Source: Anaerotignum faecicola
GTDB lineage: Bacteria > Bacillota > Clostridia > Lachnospirales > Anaerotignaceae
Direction of reading: 5' to 3'
DNA length: 64,000 nucleotides
Assembly (NCBI GenBank): GCA_024460105.1
Contig: JANFXS010000002.1
Span: 434,001-498,000, forward strand
Shown here in pieces: positions 1-8,621 of this stretch. The position numbers and the translations under genes were made by a program. The notes beneath the pieces were generated by a model, which had not been told where the DNA came from, ran no database searches, and saw only the letters and a list, made by a program, of their open reading frames with translations. The stretch's first letter is position 1. Each line of letters starts with the position of its first letter.

Positions 1-1
1 T

Positions 2-712
2 CTGGAGCTTTTTGAAAACAGCAATATAGAAAAAAGCGTTAAAGAAATATCAGCCTCGCTCAGTTTGAGTAAAAGCACTGTATTCGGCCTTATAAACACT
101 TTGGCAAATCTTGGCTATCTTCAGCAAAATCCGGAAACTCTTAAATACAGTCTTGGGGCAAAGCTGCTGGCGCTTGGAAGTTCCGTTTCGTCAAACAATA
201 TTTATAAAAAAGCCGCAAACGCACATTTACAGAAGCTTTCTTTTATGTTTCAGGAAACCTGCCTTCTGGCAGTTGAGGAAAACGGGTTTGTAGTATATAT
301 TGATAAAACCGAGTCCTCAAGCTCAATTTCCATCAACACAAAAATAGGCACTAAAAAAGAGCTGTTCTGCACAGGCGTAGGCAAGTGTTTCCTTGCATTT
401 ATGCCTAAGCAAAACGCCGACAATATTATATCCCTCGGACTTAGGAAAATAACCCCAAATACTATATGTGACAAAGATATTCTCTATAAAGAACTTGAGA
501 TTATACGCCAAAGAGGTTACGCCTATGACAATGAGGAATATGAAACCGGCATAAGCTGCGTTGCCGCGCCGATTTTTAATAAAAGAGGCAGCATAATAGC
601 GTCGCTTAGTTTAACCGGCCCTACAGCCCGTATCAGGGAAATTAAAATGGAAACGCTCTCAAAAGCGCTTGTCGAAACTTCAAAAACAATAACAAAAGAA
701 TTGGATATTTAA
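2..712 (+). CDS. IclR-family transcriptional regulator (5' end outside window)
   Basis: The reading frame is open from base 2 to the stop at 712, so the gene starts upstream of the window. The visible part begins inside the N-terminal winged helix-turn-helix: residues read SVKEISASLSLSKSTVFGLI, the typical IclR recognition-helix pattern. The rest is the effector-binding domain, with the characteristic late segment GISCVAAPIFNKRGSIIASLSLTG. A TTG at 65 could be mistaken for the start, but it would remove half the DNA-binding domain. IclR proteins are DNA-binding repressors or activators of catabolic genes that respond to small acids. The gene lies 62 bp upstream of, and in the same direction as, an IlvD/Edd dehydratase, so it may control that gene. 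The effector cannot be read from sequence. Confidence 0.9.
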   Translation: MELFENSNIEKSVKEISASLSLSKSTVFGLINTLANLGYLQQNPETLKYSLGAKLLALGSSVSSNNIYKKAANAHLQKLSFMFQETCLLAVEENGFVVYIDKTESSSSISINTKIGTKKELFCTGVGKCFLAFMPKQNADNIISLGLRKITPNTICDKDILYKELEIIRQRGYAYDNEEYETGISCVAAPIFNKRGSIIASLSLTGPTARIREIKMETLSKALVETSKTITKELDI

Positions 713-774
713 TTATGGTTTAAAGGCTATGCGCCTTACAATATAGTCAGCTATTTTTTAAGGGGGAAAAACAA

Positions 775-2454
775 ATGGAAAAATTCCGCAGTGAAGAAAT
801 TATGGATTTATCATGCAAAGCTTATTTTAAAGGCATGGGCTATTCGGAGGACGAACTCGGCCACAAGCCCCGCATCGGTATAGCAAACTCATGGAATCAG
901 CTTGTTCCGGGCCACTACAACCTTAACCAGGTTGCCGAATATGTTAAAAGGGGTATCTATGCGGCAGGCGGAACAGCATGCGAGTTCGGCGTAATGGCGG
1001 CATGCGACGGTATTGCCCAGGGCCACATCGGTATGAAATATATCCTTCCTTCAAGGGAAATAATCTGCAACTCAGTTGAAATTATGGTTCAGGCACATCA
1101 GCTTGACGCCGTTGTGCTTCTTGCTTCATGTGATAAAATCGTTCCGGGTATGCTTATGGCCGCTGCAAGGCTTAATGTGCCCGCAATCCTTATAAACGGC
1201 GGCCCGATGCTCGGCGGTATCTTTTTCGACGGCAGAAAATCAGACGGAACATCCCCTGATGAAGCCAAAGGTATGCTCCAGGCCGGCAAAATCACACAGG
1301 ATGACCTTGACAACCTCATTGACGCCTGCGACCCGGGATGCGGTTCATGTTCATTCTTCGGCACAGCTAATACAATGGGCTGCGTAACGGAAGCTCTCGG
1401 TATGAGTTTGACAGGCAGCGCAGTAATACCAGCAGTTTACGCCGAAAGGTTAAGGTGCGCATATGAAACAGGCCGCAAATGCGTTGAGCTTGCTAAAAAA
1501 GACATTAAACCACGCGATATCATCACAAAAGAATCAATCAGAAACGCTATCAAGGCATGCCTTGCCGTATGCGGATCTACAAACGCCGTTCTTCATTTGA
1601 GCGCAATCGCAATCGAAGCCGGTATACCTCAGTCTGAATTTAATGTTGTCGACGAATTCGACAAACTCAATAAAACTACTCCTCAGCTTGCAAAAATCAA
1701 TCCTGCAAGCAACTGGAGCCTTGAAGACTTCTATTTCGCAGGCGGTATGCCTCGTGTAATGCAGCATCTCGGCGACATGCTTGACCGCACGGTTATGACT
1801 GCCAATGCTAAAACTCTCGGCGAGTGCCTTGATTCAGTTAAATACACATATCCTGAAAACAAAGAACTTATCAGGACTATTGACACCGCTTACAGCCAGA
1901 CAGGCGGCCTTGCAGTTCTCAGAGGAAACCTTGCCCCTGAAACAGGCATCACAAAACCGGGCGCATTTGATCCTTCATTATATGAATTTACAGGCAAAGC
2001 AATCTGCTTCAACTGTGAAGAAGACGCTGAAGAAGCTATCCTCGGCGGAAAAGTTAAACCGGGCCATGTAGTGGTAGTCCGTTATGAAGGACCTAAAGGC
2101 GGCCCAGGCATGAGGGAAATGTACAAAGCTATGAAATACCTTTACGGCATGGGGCTCAACCTTTCAACCGCCCTTATAACAGACGGCCGTTTCTCAGGCA
2201 CAAACAACGGCTGCTTCGTAGGCCACATTTCTCCTGAAGCGGCTGACGGCGGCCCAATCGCTATCGTTGAAGACGGAGATGAAATCTACCTTAATGTAAT
2301 GGAAGGCAAGCTTGAACTCCATGTTCCGGATGAAGTTATAGCAGAAAGGATGAAAAACTGGAAACGTCCTGAAAAAGAAATTCCTAACGGCTATCTCAAA
2401 CTTTACTCAAAAGTAGCTTCATCGGCGGCAAAAGGCGCTGTTATTGATTTCTGA
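775..2454 (+). CDS. IlvD/Edd-family dehydratase (dihydroxy-acid dehydratase or sugar-acid dehydratase)
   Basis: This 559-aa protein has the full length of dihydroxy-acid dehydratases, which remove water from 2,3-dihydroxy acids using an Fe-S cluster and Mg2+. Visible family motifs are RPRIGIANSW-type start (KPRIGIANSW), CDKIVPGMLMAAARL with Cys119, a GCGSC segment (Cys189/Cys192) before TANTM, and TDGRFSGTNNGCFVGHISPE near the C terminus. The canonical first cluster cysteine in the N-terminal PC motif is replaced by Gly (LVPGHYNL, near residue 44). I believe some family members share this, but cannot check. The start is preceded by AAGGGGG. No ilvB, ilvC or leu genes are adjacent. The IclR regulator just upstream hints at sugar-acid breakdown rather than valine/isoleucine synthesis, so I give no gene symbol. 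Confidence 0.85.
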   Translation: MEKFRSEEIMDLSCKAYFKGMGYSEDELGHKPRIGIANSWNQLVPGHYNLNQVAEYVKRGIYAAGGTACEFGVMAACDGIAQGHIGMKYILPSREIICNSVEIMVQAHQLDAVVLLASCDKIVPGMLMAAARLNVPAILINGGPMLGGIFFDGRKSDGTSPDEAKGMLQAGKITQDDLDNLIDACDPGCGSCSFFGTANTMGCVTEALGMSLTGSAVIPAVYAERLRCAYETGRKCVELAKKDIKPRDIITKESIRNAIKACLAVCGSTNAVLHLSAIAIEAGIPQSEFNVVDEFDKLNKTTPQLAKINPASNWSLEDFYFAGGMPRVMQHLGDMLDRTVMTANAKTLGECLDSVKYTYPENKELIRTIDTAYSQTGGLAVLRGNLAPETGITKPGAFDPSLYEFTGKAICFNCEEDAEEAILGGKVKPGHVVVVRYEGPKGGPGMREMYKAMKYLYGMGLNLSTALITDGRFSGTNNGCFVGHISPEAADGGPIAIVEDGDEIYLNVMEGKLELHVPDEVIAERMKNWKRPEKEIPNGYLKLYSKVASSAAKGAVIDF

Positions 2455-2488
2455 TAATATAATTAAATTCATAACAAGTTAACAATAT

Positions 2489-2567
2489 AAGGACGCCCTG
2501 TCTATTTATTTACGGCATGCAGGATAAATTATTTTATACTGCGCCTTGAGATAGGGGCGTCCTTTAT
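2489..2567 (+). terminator. Likely intrinsic terminator of the dehydratase gene
   Basis: AAGGACGCCC (2489-2498) pairs perfectly with GGGCGTCCTT (2555-2564). The loop is long, and TGTCTA/GATA extends the stem. It is followed by TTTATC, a short T-rich tail. It starts 35 bp after the dehydratase stop codon. Confidence 0.55.
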
Positions 2568-2715
2568 CTATTGTAATCCGCATATTTTTCATACGGCGGA
2601 ATTTTGAAAATTTATCATAATTTCTATCTTCGTTTCCGCTTTTAAACAGCAATGCAGTTGATATTTTCAGCTTTATACGGCTTGTAAAAACTTTATCATT
2701 AATGCAAAATATGCG

Positions 2716-3627
2716 TTAATCTTGTATTTCTGTTGAAACGAACTTTTTTATGTATTTGCCTAATTCTTCAAGGAACCCTTTTGACTGCGGCGAAACAACC
2801 TTATTAGGGTGGAGTATAACCTGTACAAACTGTGATTGGGAAAATCCGTCTGCATCTACTATTTTTATTTTCCCCGCAATAACAGATTTTTTAATACTGT
2901 AATAAGGAAGGACAGAAAGAAAATCGCTGCTTTCAACTAGTTTCCGCGCCATTGACGCGCTCTGAAGTTTTAAAAAGGATCTGTATTTTATATTTTTCTC
3001 ATGCATTAACTGCTGAAAATACCGGCTGTAACTTGCCATGTCCTCCATTAATATAAATTCCAAATTCTCTAAGTTTTGTAAAGTTATATGTTTTTTATTA
3101 AACAAAATGTTATGCGGATTAGCGATTATAAATATGGGGGTTTTTTCGCTATACAAGCAGTTCCACTCGGCCCTTGAAAGCTGTTTATCTATCAAACATG
3201 CAAAGTCAATAGCGCCTTCCTTTAGTTTTTCTTTCAATGCTGACGTCGCATCTACCGTAATATCTATTTTTACATTCGGAAATCTTTTATGATAACTTGT
3301 CAGTACAGGTTCAAAGAGGGTGTCGAATAATGATTCTACAATGCCTATTTTTACAGTTCCGCTCATTTCATTTTCTTTTTTCATTAAGTTTTCCATATAT
3401 TCTGCCATAGAAACTATTTTCTGTGCGTATGGCAACAGTTCTTCGCCGTATTGGGTAAGCGACACATTTTTTCCTATTCTGTCAAACAGCGGTATGCCAA
3501 GTTCCCGTTCAAGCTGCTGAATGTGCATACTGACATTTGATTGGCAATAGCCTAGACTTTTTGCGGCATGTGTAAAATTTTTTAGCATCGCAATTTTAAT
3601 AAACGTATTTAAATGACGTATTTCCAT
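2716..3627 (-). CDS. LysR-family transcriptional regulator
   Basis: The 303-aa length is standard for LysR regulators. The N terminus (MEIRHLNTFIKIAMLKNFTH, then AAKSLGYCQSNVSMHIQQLE) is the LysR winged helix-turn-helix, residues about 1-60. The rest is the two-lobed effector domain, beginning around GTVKIGIVESLFDT (residue 95). ATG at 3627 follows GGAGGGG. The gene is divergent from the PLP enzyme at 3811. The shared 183-bp gap holds a 19-bp palindrome about 65 bp upstream of the predicted start of transcription of the PLP gene, the usual place for a LysR activator site. I infer that it controls the PLP enzyme in response to a sulfur or amino-acid signal; the signal itself is unknown. Confidence 0.9.
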   Translation of the reverse strand: MEIRHLNTFIKIAMLKNFTHAAKSLGYCQSNVSMHIQQLERELGIPLFDRIGKNVSLTQYGEELLPYAQKIVSMAEYMENLMKKENEMSGTVKIGIVESLFDTLFEPVLTSYHKRFPNVKIDITVDATSALKEKLKEGAIDFACLIDKQLSRAEWNCLYSEKTPIFIIANPHNILFNKKHITLQNLENLEFILMEDMASYSRYFQQLMHEKNIKYRSFLKLQSASMARKLVESSDFLSVLPYYSIKKSVIAGKIKIVDADGFSQSQFVQVILHPNKVVSPQSKGFLEELGKYIKKFVSTEIQD

Positions 3628-3683
3628 ATTTCCCCTCCATATTATGGCGTTAACTCCATTATAGTAAAGAAAGTTTTAGGTTT

Positions 3684-3702
3684 CAATCATTTTTTATGAT
3701 TG
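3684..3702. promoter_or_regulatory. Putative LysR operator palindrome
   Basis: CAATCAT (3684-3690), TTTTT, ATGATTG (3696-3702) is a perfect inverted repeat with 7-bp arms. It lies in the divergent gap between the LysR gene and the PLP enzyme, centred about 65 bp before the transcription start predicted from the 3723-3751 promoter. Confidence 0.55.
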
Positions 3703-3722
3703 GTATAATTATTACTATTTGT

Positions 3723-3751
3723 TTTACAGATTAACACAGAAATAGTATAAT
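3723..3751 (+). promoter_or_regulatory. Predicted sigma-A promoter of the PLP enzyme
   Basis: TTTACA (3723-3728), a 17-bp spacer and TATAAT (3746-3751) form a near-consensus housekeeping promoter 60 bp upstream of the ATG at 3811. Confidence 0.6.
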
Positions 3752-3810
3752 ACAGTCAAGTTAAAATATTTCAGTCAATAAATATATAAATGTAAAGAGG
3801 TGTATACGAT

Positions 3811-4989
3811 ATGGATACAAGTATGAAAATTCAAACTGCAGCCGTTCATGGCGGGACAAGGAAAGACGATACTTTCGGCGCAATAAATACGCCGATATAC
3901 ATGACTTCAAACTACAGAATACCGACAGACGGCTCCCCTGTTGACTGGAGCGGTATAAACAGCAACATTTATTCACGAAACAGGAATGTAAACCAAATGG
4001 TAATTCAAGATAAGCTTTGCGCCATTACAGGGGCTGAAGCATGCGCTGTTTTTGCCAGCGGTGTCGCCGCATTGGCCGGTGTGTTTATAACGTTTTTAAA
4101 TTCAGGGGATCATGCCGTTGTATCTAAAGTGTGCTACAGCGCTACCAACCTTCTTTTTAAAAAATATCTGAATGAAAAATATAATATTGAAGTTACATTT
4201 GTCGATACCACAGATACTGAAGCCGTCCGGTCGGCAGTAAAGTCAAACACAAAATTAATTCATGTGGAAACTCCAGGAAATCCGACAACAGGAATATGCG
4301 ATATAGATGAAGTTTCAAAAATTGCACACGGCAGTAATGCGCTTTTGTCAGTTGACGCCACCTTTGCAGGCGCAGTGTGTATATTCCCATTAAAGCACGG
4401 AGCCGATCTTGAACTTCATTCCATGACAAAATACATAAACGGCCACGGCGATTCCCTCGGAGGATGCGTAATGGGGAAAGCCGAACTTATTAATCAAATA
4501 AAAGAATTGGCAATGGTAAATTTTGGCGGGATTTTAAGCCCGTTTAACGCATGGCTTATATCAAGAGGGCTTATAACGCACCCTCTCAGGATGAAACAGC
4601 ACAGCGAGTCGGCCCTTGCAGTTGCAGAATTTCTTGAAAAATGCAGTGCGGTTAGATTTGTATGTTATCCCGGCCTAAAAAGCCACCCGAATTACGACAG
4701 GGCTGTTAAATTGATGAACGGGCAATATTCCGGCATGATGTCATTCGATATAATCGGCGATGAAAAAGCGCATCAAAAATTCCTTGATTCTCTTAAACTT
4801 ATAACGCACGCGGTTTCACTCGGAGATGTTGAAAGCTTAATAGTCTACTATGATAAAAACAGCGACAAACTTCCGTATTACCCTGAAATTTACAGGAAAG
4901 GGTTTTTCAGGTTCAGCATAGGGCTTGAAGATCCGGATGATATTATAAAAGATATTAAGCATGCAATGGAAACATGCGGGATTTTATAA
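3811..4989 (+). CDS. Cys/Met-metabolism PLP-dependent enzyme (cystathionine gamma-synthase / methionine gamma-lyase type)
   Basis: This 392-aa protein is a fold-type I PLP enzyme of the Cys/Met metabolism family. It shows the family order: YSRNRNVNQ near the N terminus (family pattern YSR..NPT), GVAALAG cofactor-phosphate segment, HVETPGNPTTG, VDATFAG with the Asp that contacts the pyridine nitrogen, and the Schiff-base lysine in SMTKYINGHGD (Lys207). The C terminus carries SLGDVESL and FRFSIGLEDPDDI, both typical. Such enzymes cleave or replace the gamma or beta substituent of Met, Cys or cystathionine. Exact specificity (synthase, lyase or sulfhydrylase) cannot be assigned from motifs alone. 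The start follows AAGAGGTG. The LysR partner next door suggests regulated sulfur amino-acid metabolism. Confidence 0.85.
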   Translation: MDTSMKIQTAAVHGGTRKDDTFGAINTPIYMTSNYRIPTDGSPVDWSGINSNIYSRNRNVNQMVIQDKLCAITGAEACAVFASGVAALAGVFITFLNSGDHAVVSKVCYSATNLLFKKYLNEKYNIEVTFVDTTDTEAVRSAVKSNTKLIHVETPGNPTTGICDIDEVSKIAHGSNALLSVDATFAGAVCIFPLKHGADLELHSMTKYINGHGDSLGGCVMGKAELINQIKELAMVNFGGILSPFNAWLISRGLITHPLRMKQHSESALAVAEFLEKCSAVRFVCYPGLKSHPNYDRAVKLMNGQYSGMMSFDIIGDEKAHQKFLDSLKLITHAVSLGDVESLIVYYDKNSDKLPYYPEIYRKGFFRFSIGLEDPDDIIKDIKHAMETCGIL

Positions 4990-5062
4990 TTAAAATCGAC
5001 GGTTTAAGCCGGTATTTCTATGAGTATATAAAAATAAACCGAAACTAAACGTTCAATATAAA

Positions 5063-5094
5063 AAGGCCTGAAAGTATTTAATATTTCAGGCCTT
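5063..5094 (-). terminator. Intrinsic terminator between convergent genes
   Basis: AAGGCCTGAAA (5063-5073) and TTTCAGGCCTT (5084-5094) form an 11-bp perfect stem. On the minus strand it is followed by TTTTTAT, so it best serves the DUF6198 gene ending at 5101. It may also stop transcripts of the PLP gene. Confidence 0.7.
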
Positions 5095-5100
5095 AAAAAA

Positions 5101-5844
5101 TTATATTCTGTGTATGTGGCTGATTAAAGCTAATTTCTTTGCCGGAAACTTAAGATTAACGGCATTATAAAACTCAAATATATTGTTTACTTTTGTATTT
5201 ATAACAGTAATAACTTTGCCCATAGTAAAAGCTAATATAAACGTTCCGATTCCAACCGCTTCCAACCTTCCCAGGCAGACAAACGAAATTACAACCGTCG
5301 TAAAAAGACAGCACAAATCAAAAGTTGTTTTCACAACATTATACGGTTTGCCAAGCATTACCGACAAGTCGCGCGGAAAAGTATCCGTCGGTATTATAGG
5401 AAGCATGCTGTTGTTTGCAAGGCAGACCCCCGTACATAATATAAAATAGCTTAAAACAAAATATATGATATTTAACACCGGCCCTGTCGGCAGCAGCGAA
5501 ACCCATAAATTGTGTATATCCAGCATAACTCCGAACACTATTCCAACTACAAACGAGAATGCATATCCGGCTTTTATTTTTTTGCCTATAACCATAAGAG
5601 ATACAATAAGCATCGTTTGAAATATATAATTAAATGTTCCGAAAGTTATATTTGGAAATGTTTTGCTGAAAACATAAGGAACAGATGAAATCTGGGCAAT
5701 TCCGAAACCGCTCCTGCTCATAATATCAACGCCCATGCTGTTAATCAGAACGCTGATAAGAAGCGCCGCTTCCCTCGAAAATTTTACTTTCTTTTTGCCC
5801 TTCAAAACGGCATTAAATCCGTTTCCGTCAACTGATATTTCCAT
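5101..5844 (-). CDS. YczE/YitT-like integral membrane protein (DUF6198-like)
   Basis: This is a polytopic membrane protein of about 247 aa with roughly five hydrophobic segments. The N-terminal motif INSMGVDIMSRSGFGIAQIS resembles the YczE/YyaS group, in which a glycine- and Ser-rich segment follows the first helix. A second family-like stretch, NNSMLPIIPTDTFPRDLS, lies near residue 150. Function is not established for this group; transport has been suggested only by topology. I place the start at ATG 5844, which has GAGGTG at the right distance, rather than at an upstream GTG (5853) that overlaps the ribosome site. It sits alone between a terminator and an AT-rich 190-bp gap. Confidence 0.6.
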   Translation of the reverse strand: MEISVDGNGFNAVLKGKKKVKFSREAALLISVLINSMGVDIMSRSGFGIAQISSVPYVFSKTFPNITFGTFNYIFQTMLIVSLMVIGKKIKAGYAFSFVVGIVFGVMLDIHNLWVSLLPTGPVLNIIYFVLSYFILCTGVCLANNSMLPIIPTDTFPRDLSVMLGKPYNVVKTTFDLCCLFTTVVISFVCLGRLEAVGIGTFILAFTMGKVITVINTKVNNIFEFYNAVNLKFPAKKLALISHIHRI

Positions 5845-6032
5845 ACATATCACCTCATATTGGTAAATTCATATAAATTTATTGATTAATTTATATGAAA
5901 TATTACCACATATATAGCTAAAAATAAATAGAAATATCTAATTTTTTAACTTTAAATTCTAACAAAATTTAATTTCGTATACAGTATTCTTATGTTGAAA
6001 ATTTGATAATTGTCCTAATTTTAATACAATCT

Positions 6033-6629
6033 TTAATTTTCAACCATTAATCTTAACACAGTTTTAAGTTTTTGCGGCGCCGTTCTTTTGGCATTACTTA
6101 TATAAATTTCATGAAATATATCTTCCTTAATCTTTATCCCGTTTAGCTTTGCAAACTGTCTTAAAACATCAAAACTTTCCTCTTTCCCTCCGCATCCGGT
6201 ATGCATAATTTGCACTGCCGTACCGCCGCCCATTGTAGTATACTGCACTTCGCTCGCTAACGGATGTGGATTCGTAGAAATAATATTTGTAACAGTCATC
6301 CTTGCTATTGCTTCAGTTACAAATGAAGGCTGGCGCACCATAAGCGTATACCGCCCCCCATATACGCCGCCGCTTTTAAACTCCCATACCGCTTCCAACG
6401 GATAAACTGAATACTCATAATATCCTCCCGGTATAAAACCGCGCTTCGGCATTGTCTTTATCGAATTGCTTAGCCTGTTCAGAACATCGGCTCTCTGCAA
6501 AAAATCTTCGCTTTCGGGCTCTCCTTCCCCTTTTATAATAAAGCATTTAAATTGCGGCACTGTTACTAATTCAGCCTTATCTTTTGGAACATATAATCCC
6601 TTTTCTTCTTTTTTCCATTCATATTTCAT
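6033..6629 (-). CDS. GyrI-like small-molecule-binding domain protein
   Basis: The 198-aa product resembles stand-alone GyrI-like (SOUL/BacR C-terminal type) ligand-binding proteins: an N-terminal VPQFKCFIIKGEGEPESEDF strand-turn segment, a YYEYSVYPLEAVWEF core and a late EEIYISNAKRT-like strand (HEIYISNAKRT). These domains bind diverse hydrophobic or cationic small molecules. As a free domain with no DNA-binding part it may act as a hydrolase or ligand sink, but no activity can be assigned here. Its start codon overlaps the stop codon of the upstream cyclase-family gene (ATGA, 6626-6629), so the two are translationally coupled and probably act on related compounds. Confidence 0.7.
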   Translation of the reverse strand: MKYEWKKEEKGLYVPKDKAELVTVPQFKCFIIKGEGEPESEDFLQRADVLNRLSNSIKTMPKRGFIPGGYYEYSVYPLEAVWEFKSGGVYGGRYTLMVRQPSFVTEAIARMTVTNIISTNPHPLASEVQYTTMGGGTAVQIMHTGCGGKEESFDVLRQFAKLNGIKIKEDIFHEIYISNAKRTAPQKLKTVLRLMVEN

Positions 6630-7204
6630 AATATAACCTCCAAAACAGCCCTCACCGGTACAGCGTCCAAACCTTCAACTTTCAGCGGCAGACAATAAAG
6701 AATATATTCCCCATCCGCTACATCTTCGAGATCAAGATATTCCAATATAGGCGCTCCGTTTCCCAGCAAAGCTTTATGGGCTTCATAATATTTATTGCCC
6801 TCCGCTTCAATGTCCATGCCGTCGGTTCCTACTATCTTTATACCGTTTTGGGCAAGATATTCGGCTCCGCATTTTGTCAGTCCGTATTTGCCGCCGGTTC
6901 TTATAATTACCCTGCCGCATGATATATCGACGGTTCTCAAAAACCGACTGTCAACGTCTTTTTCAGCGGTAACAACAACAGCCTTTCCGCATATAGAATT
7001 TATATCAAGCATGTCCACGGAAACCCCGTCCTCAAAAAAGTGCTTTGGGCTGTCTATATGAGTTGACATATGGCTTCCCATTGTTATTTCGGAAACATTG
7101 TACTCATCGCCTTTTTCAATGCTGTAAACTTCCTTTGCATTAAATTTCGGATCTCCCGAATAAACTTTTATTCTTTTGTTTATACTTCTGCTTATATCAA
7201 TCAT
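6626..7204 (-). CDS. Cyclase-family protein (kynurenine formamidase-like hydrolase)
   Basis: The 192-aa product belongs to the metal-dependent cyclase/formamidase family. The signature MSTHIDSPKHF near residue 50 supplies His and Asp ligands of the HxGTHxDxPxH type. A late GTDGMDIE segment and a C-terminal YCLPLKVEGLDAVPVRA are also typical. Members hydrolyse aryl formamides, cyclic amides or lactones. I choose ATG 7204, which has AAAAGGTG 9-12 bp before it, over a longer frame starting at 7288 whose extra residues would cross the divergent promoter. It forms a two-gene operon with the GyrI-like gene downstream and is divergent from the DUF1858 gene. The substrate is unknown. Confidence 0.8.
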   Translation of the reverse strand: MIDISRSINKRIKVYSGDPKFNAKEVYSIEKGDEYNVSEITMGSHMSTHIDSPKHFFEDGVSVDMLDINSICGKAVVVTAEKDVDSRFLRTVDISCGRVIIRTGGKYGLTKCGAEYLAQNGIKIVGTDGMDIEAEGNKYYEAHKALLGNGAPILEYLDLEDVADGEYILYCLPLKVEGLDAVPVRAVLEVIL

Positions 7205-7211
7205 TATACTG

Positions 7212-7240
7212 TTCACCTTTTTATAAAAATGTGTTATAAT
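7212..7240 (+). promoter_or_regulatory. Predicted promoter of the DUF1858 gene
   Basis: TTCACC (7212-7217), a 17-bp spacer and a perfect TATAAT (7235-7240) lie 37 bp upstream of the ATG at 7277, in the divergent gap. Confidence 0.5.
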
Positions 7241-7276
7241 TATTGCCAATAAATTATATAAATAGGAGGTATATTC

Positions 7277-7483
7277 ATGGCAAACCAAGTTACAAAAGAA
7301 ACAAAGATAGGCGAGCTTCTTATGATGGACAGGGGTGTAGCTTCCGTATTAATGGGAGCCGGTATGCACTGTGTCGGCTGTCCGTCGTCAGCCGGCGAAA
7401 CGTTGGAGGAGGCAAGTATGGTCCACGGAATGGATGCTGACAAGCTTGTTGCCGACATCAACACATATTTTGCAAACAAATAG
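7277..7483 (+). CDS. DUF1858 small redox-disulfide domain protein
   Basis: This 68-aa protein matches the DUF1858 family, small helical proteins described as hybrid-cluster-protein-associated redox disulfide domains. Family features are a start that promotes a TKIGELL segment, a [18 protein letters not shown] motif with the CxxC pair at about residues 33-36, and a closing helix ([14 protein letters not shown]). The paired cysteines suggest a thiol redox switch or metal/Fe-S site. GGAGGT precedes the ATG. It has its own promoter and is divergent from the cyclase operon. No hybrid cluster protein gene is nearby in this window, so the partner is unknown. Confidence 0.85.
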   Translation: MANQVTKETKIGELLMMDRGVASVLMGAGMHCVGCPSSAGETLEEASMVHGMDADKLVADINTYFANK

Positions 7484-7684
7484 ATCTTAACTCAGCATTT
7501 TATTAAACATACGATAAATTGTATTTTATTTATTGTTTTTGATTTTATCAGCGGCAGCATATTGTCCGGCAAAGTTCCTTCCGTTATAATGTTTCATTAA
7601 CGCCTTGCGGATAAAAAAGGTATTCTGCCGTATAATCCTGCCGTCAAAACTGCACATTGAAAATTTAATCTGTTTTGAAAACAA

Positions 7685-7733
7685 AAAATACGCCTTGCAA
7701 AAAGTTTTACCTCTTAACAAGACGTATTTTTTT
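7685..7733. terminator. Bidirectional intrinsic terminator
   Basis: AAAATACGCCTTG (7685-7697) pairs with CAAGACGTATTTT (7718-7730) with one mismatch. There are T-runs on both strands. It lies between the convergent DUF1858 gene and lepB, 40 bp after the lepB stop, and probably serves both. The rest of the 290-bp gap shows no gene I can support. Confidence 0.65.
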
Positions 7734-7774
7734 GTGCAAGATTTTTCGTCAAACTGTATAAACATACAGTTTTA

Positions 7775-8359
7775 TCATTTAAGCAGCTTAAACCCGGGAA
7801 AATATTTTAAATATACTTTTCCGAGTATTTTGTCTTCTTCAACAAATTTATTAATCCAAAACCTTGAATCCAGAGATTCGTTGCGGTTGTCGCCAAGCAT
7901 AAAGTAATGCCCCTCCGGCACTTCGTACGGGCCGAAATCTCCATAAGGCGTTTCCTTAACATATTCGTCGGCAAGCGGCTCGTCAGCCCCGTTAATATAT
8001 ACAAGCCCGTCCTTGATCTCAACCGTTTCCCCAGGAAGCCCTATTACCCTTTTAACATACAGCAGGCTTTCGTTGTCAGGATATTTAAATACGGCAATAT
8101 CTCCTCTCTGAGGCTTTCCGAAATCGTAAGCCAGCCTGAGGGCAATGATCCTGTCTTTCGGCATAATTGTATTTTCCATTGATCCTGTAGGCACCGTTGC
8201 ATTAACTATGACAAATGTATTTATACAGTATGCCAATACAAGCGCAAGCAGTATAGTTTTTATCCAGCTGAAAATTTCTTTCCTGACGTTGATTTTCTTT
8301 TCGTCCTCGTCATCTTCTTCATAATTATATGACTTGCCATTGCCATCTTTCATATTCAT
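7775..8359 (-). CDS. lepB: Signal peptidase I
   Basis: The 194-aa protein is a type I signal peptidase, a membrane-anchored Ser/Lys protease that removes signal peptides outside the cytoplasmic membrane. An acidic, charged cytoplasmic N terminus (about residues 1-28) precedes one transmembrane segment (about 30-52). The catalytic Ser60 lies in PTGSMENTI and the general base Lys103 in YVKRVIGLPGE. The late GDNRNESLDSR box (about 154-164) completes the family pattern. Length and single anchor match Gram-positive SipS-type enzymes. GGGAG precedes ATG 8359. It appears to be transcribed alone; the gap to the next upstream gene is 262 bp. Confidence 0.95.
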   Translation of the reverse strand: MNMKDGNGKSYNYEEDDEDEKKINVRKEIFSWIKTILLALVLAYCINTFVIVNATVPTGSMENTIMPKDRIIALRLAYDFGKPQRGDIAVFKYPDNESLLYVKRVIGLPGETVEIKDGLVYINGADEPLADEYVKETPYGDFGPYEVPEGHYFMLGDNRNESLDSRFWINKFVEEDKILGKVYLKYFPGFKLLK

Positions 8360-8458
8360 TTTAATGCTCCCTACCGAAAATTATAATTTGTCATATAGGA
8401 TTATACCATAAAATATAATTTATTTCTTCCCATTTTACAAAAAATTAACAATATTTAA

Positions 8459-8490
8459 GGCGGCTTTACCCTTTCTAACGGAAAACCGCC
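8459..8490 (-). terminator. Possible terminator of the gene ending at 8622
   Basis: GGCGGCTTT (8459-8467) and AAAACCGCC (8482-8490) form a GC-rich stem with a weak T-rich tail on the minus strand. It lies in the 262-bp gap between lepB and the SHOCT-like gene. Confidence 0.35.
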
Positions 8491-8621
8491 CTGTTAATCA
8501 AAAAATTTCAGCAATAACCATTAATGAGCGCCGCTTAGCCCAGCTTTACATGCGGCCAAACGCCGTATACGCCGTATTATTTATAAAAATAGTCGCGCTT
8601 TTTGGCCCGAAAAAGTTTTTA

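Noticed and set aside
775-2454. Missing first Fe-S cysteine in the IlvD-like protein as a sign of inactivity
   Set aside because: I believe other family members have VPGH at this place; all other motifs are intact, so damage is not supported.
7526-7765. 79-codon minus-strand frame
   Set aside because: It runs through the lepB terminator hairpin and has no domain.
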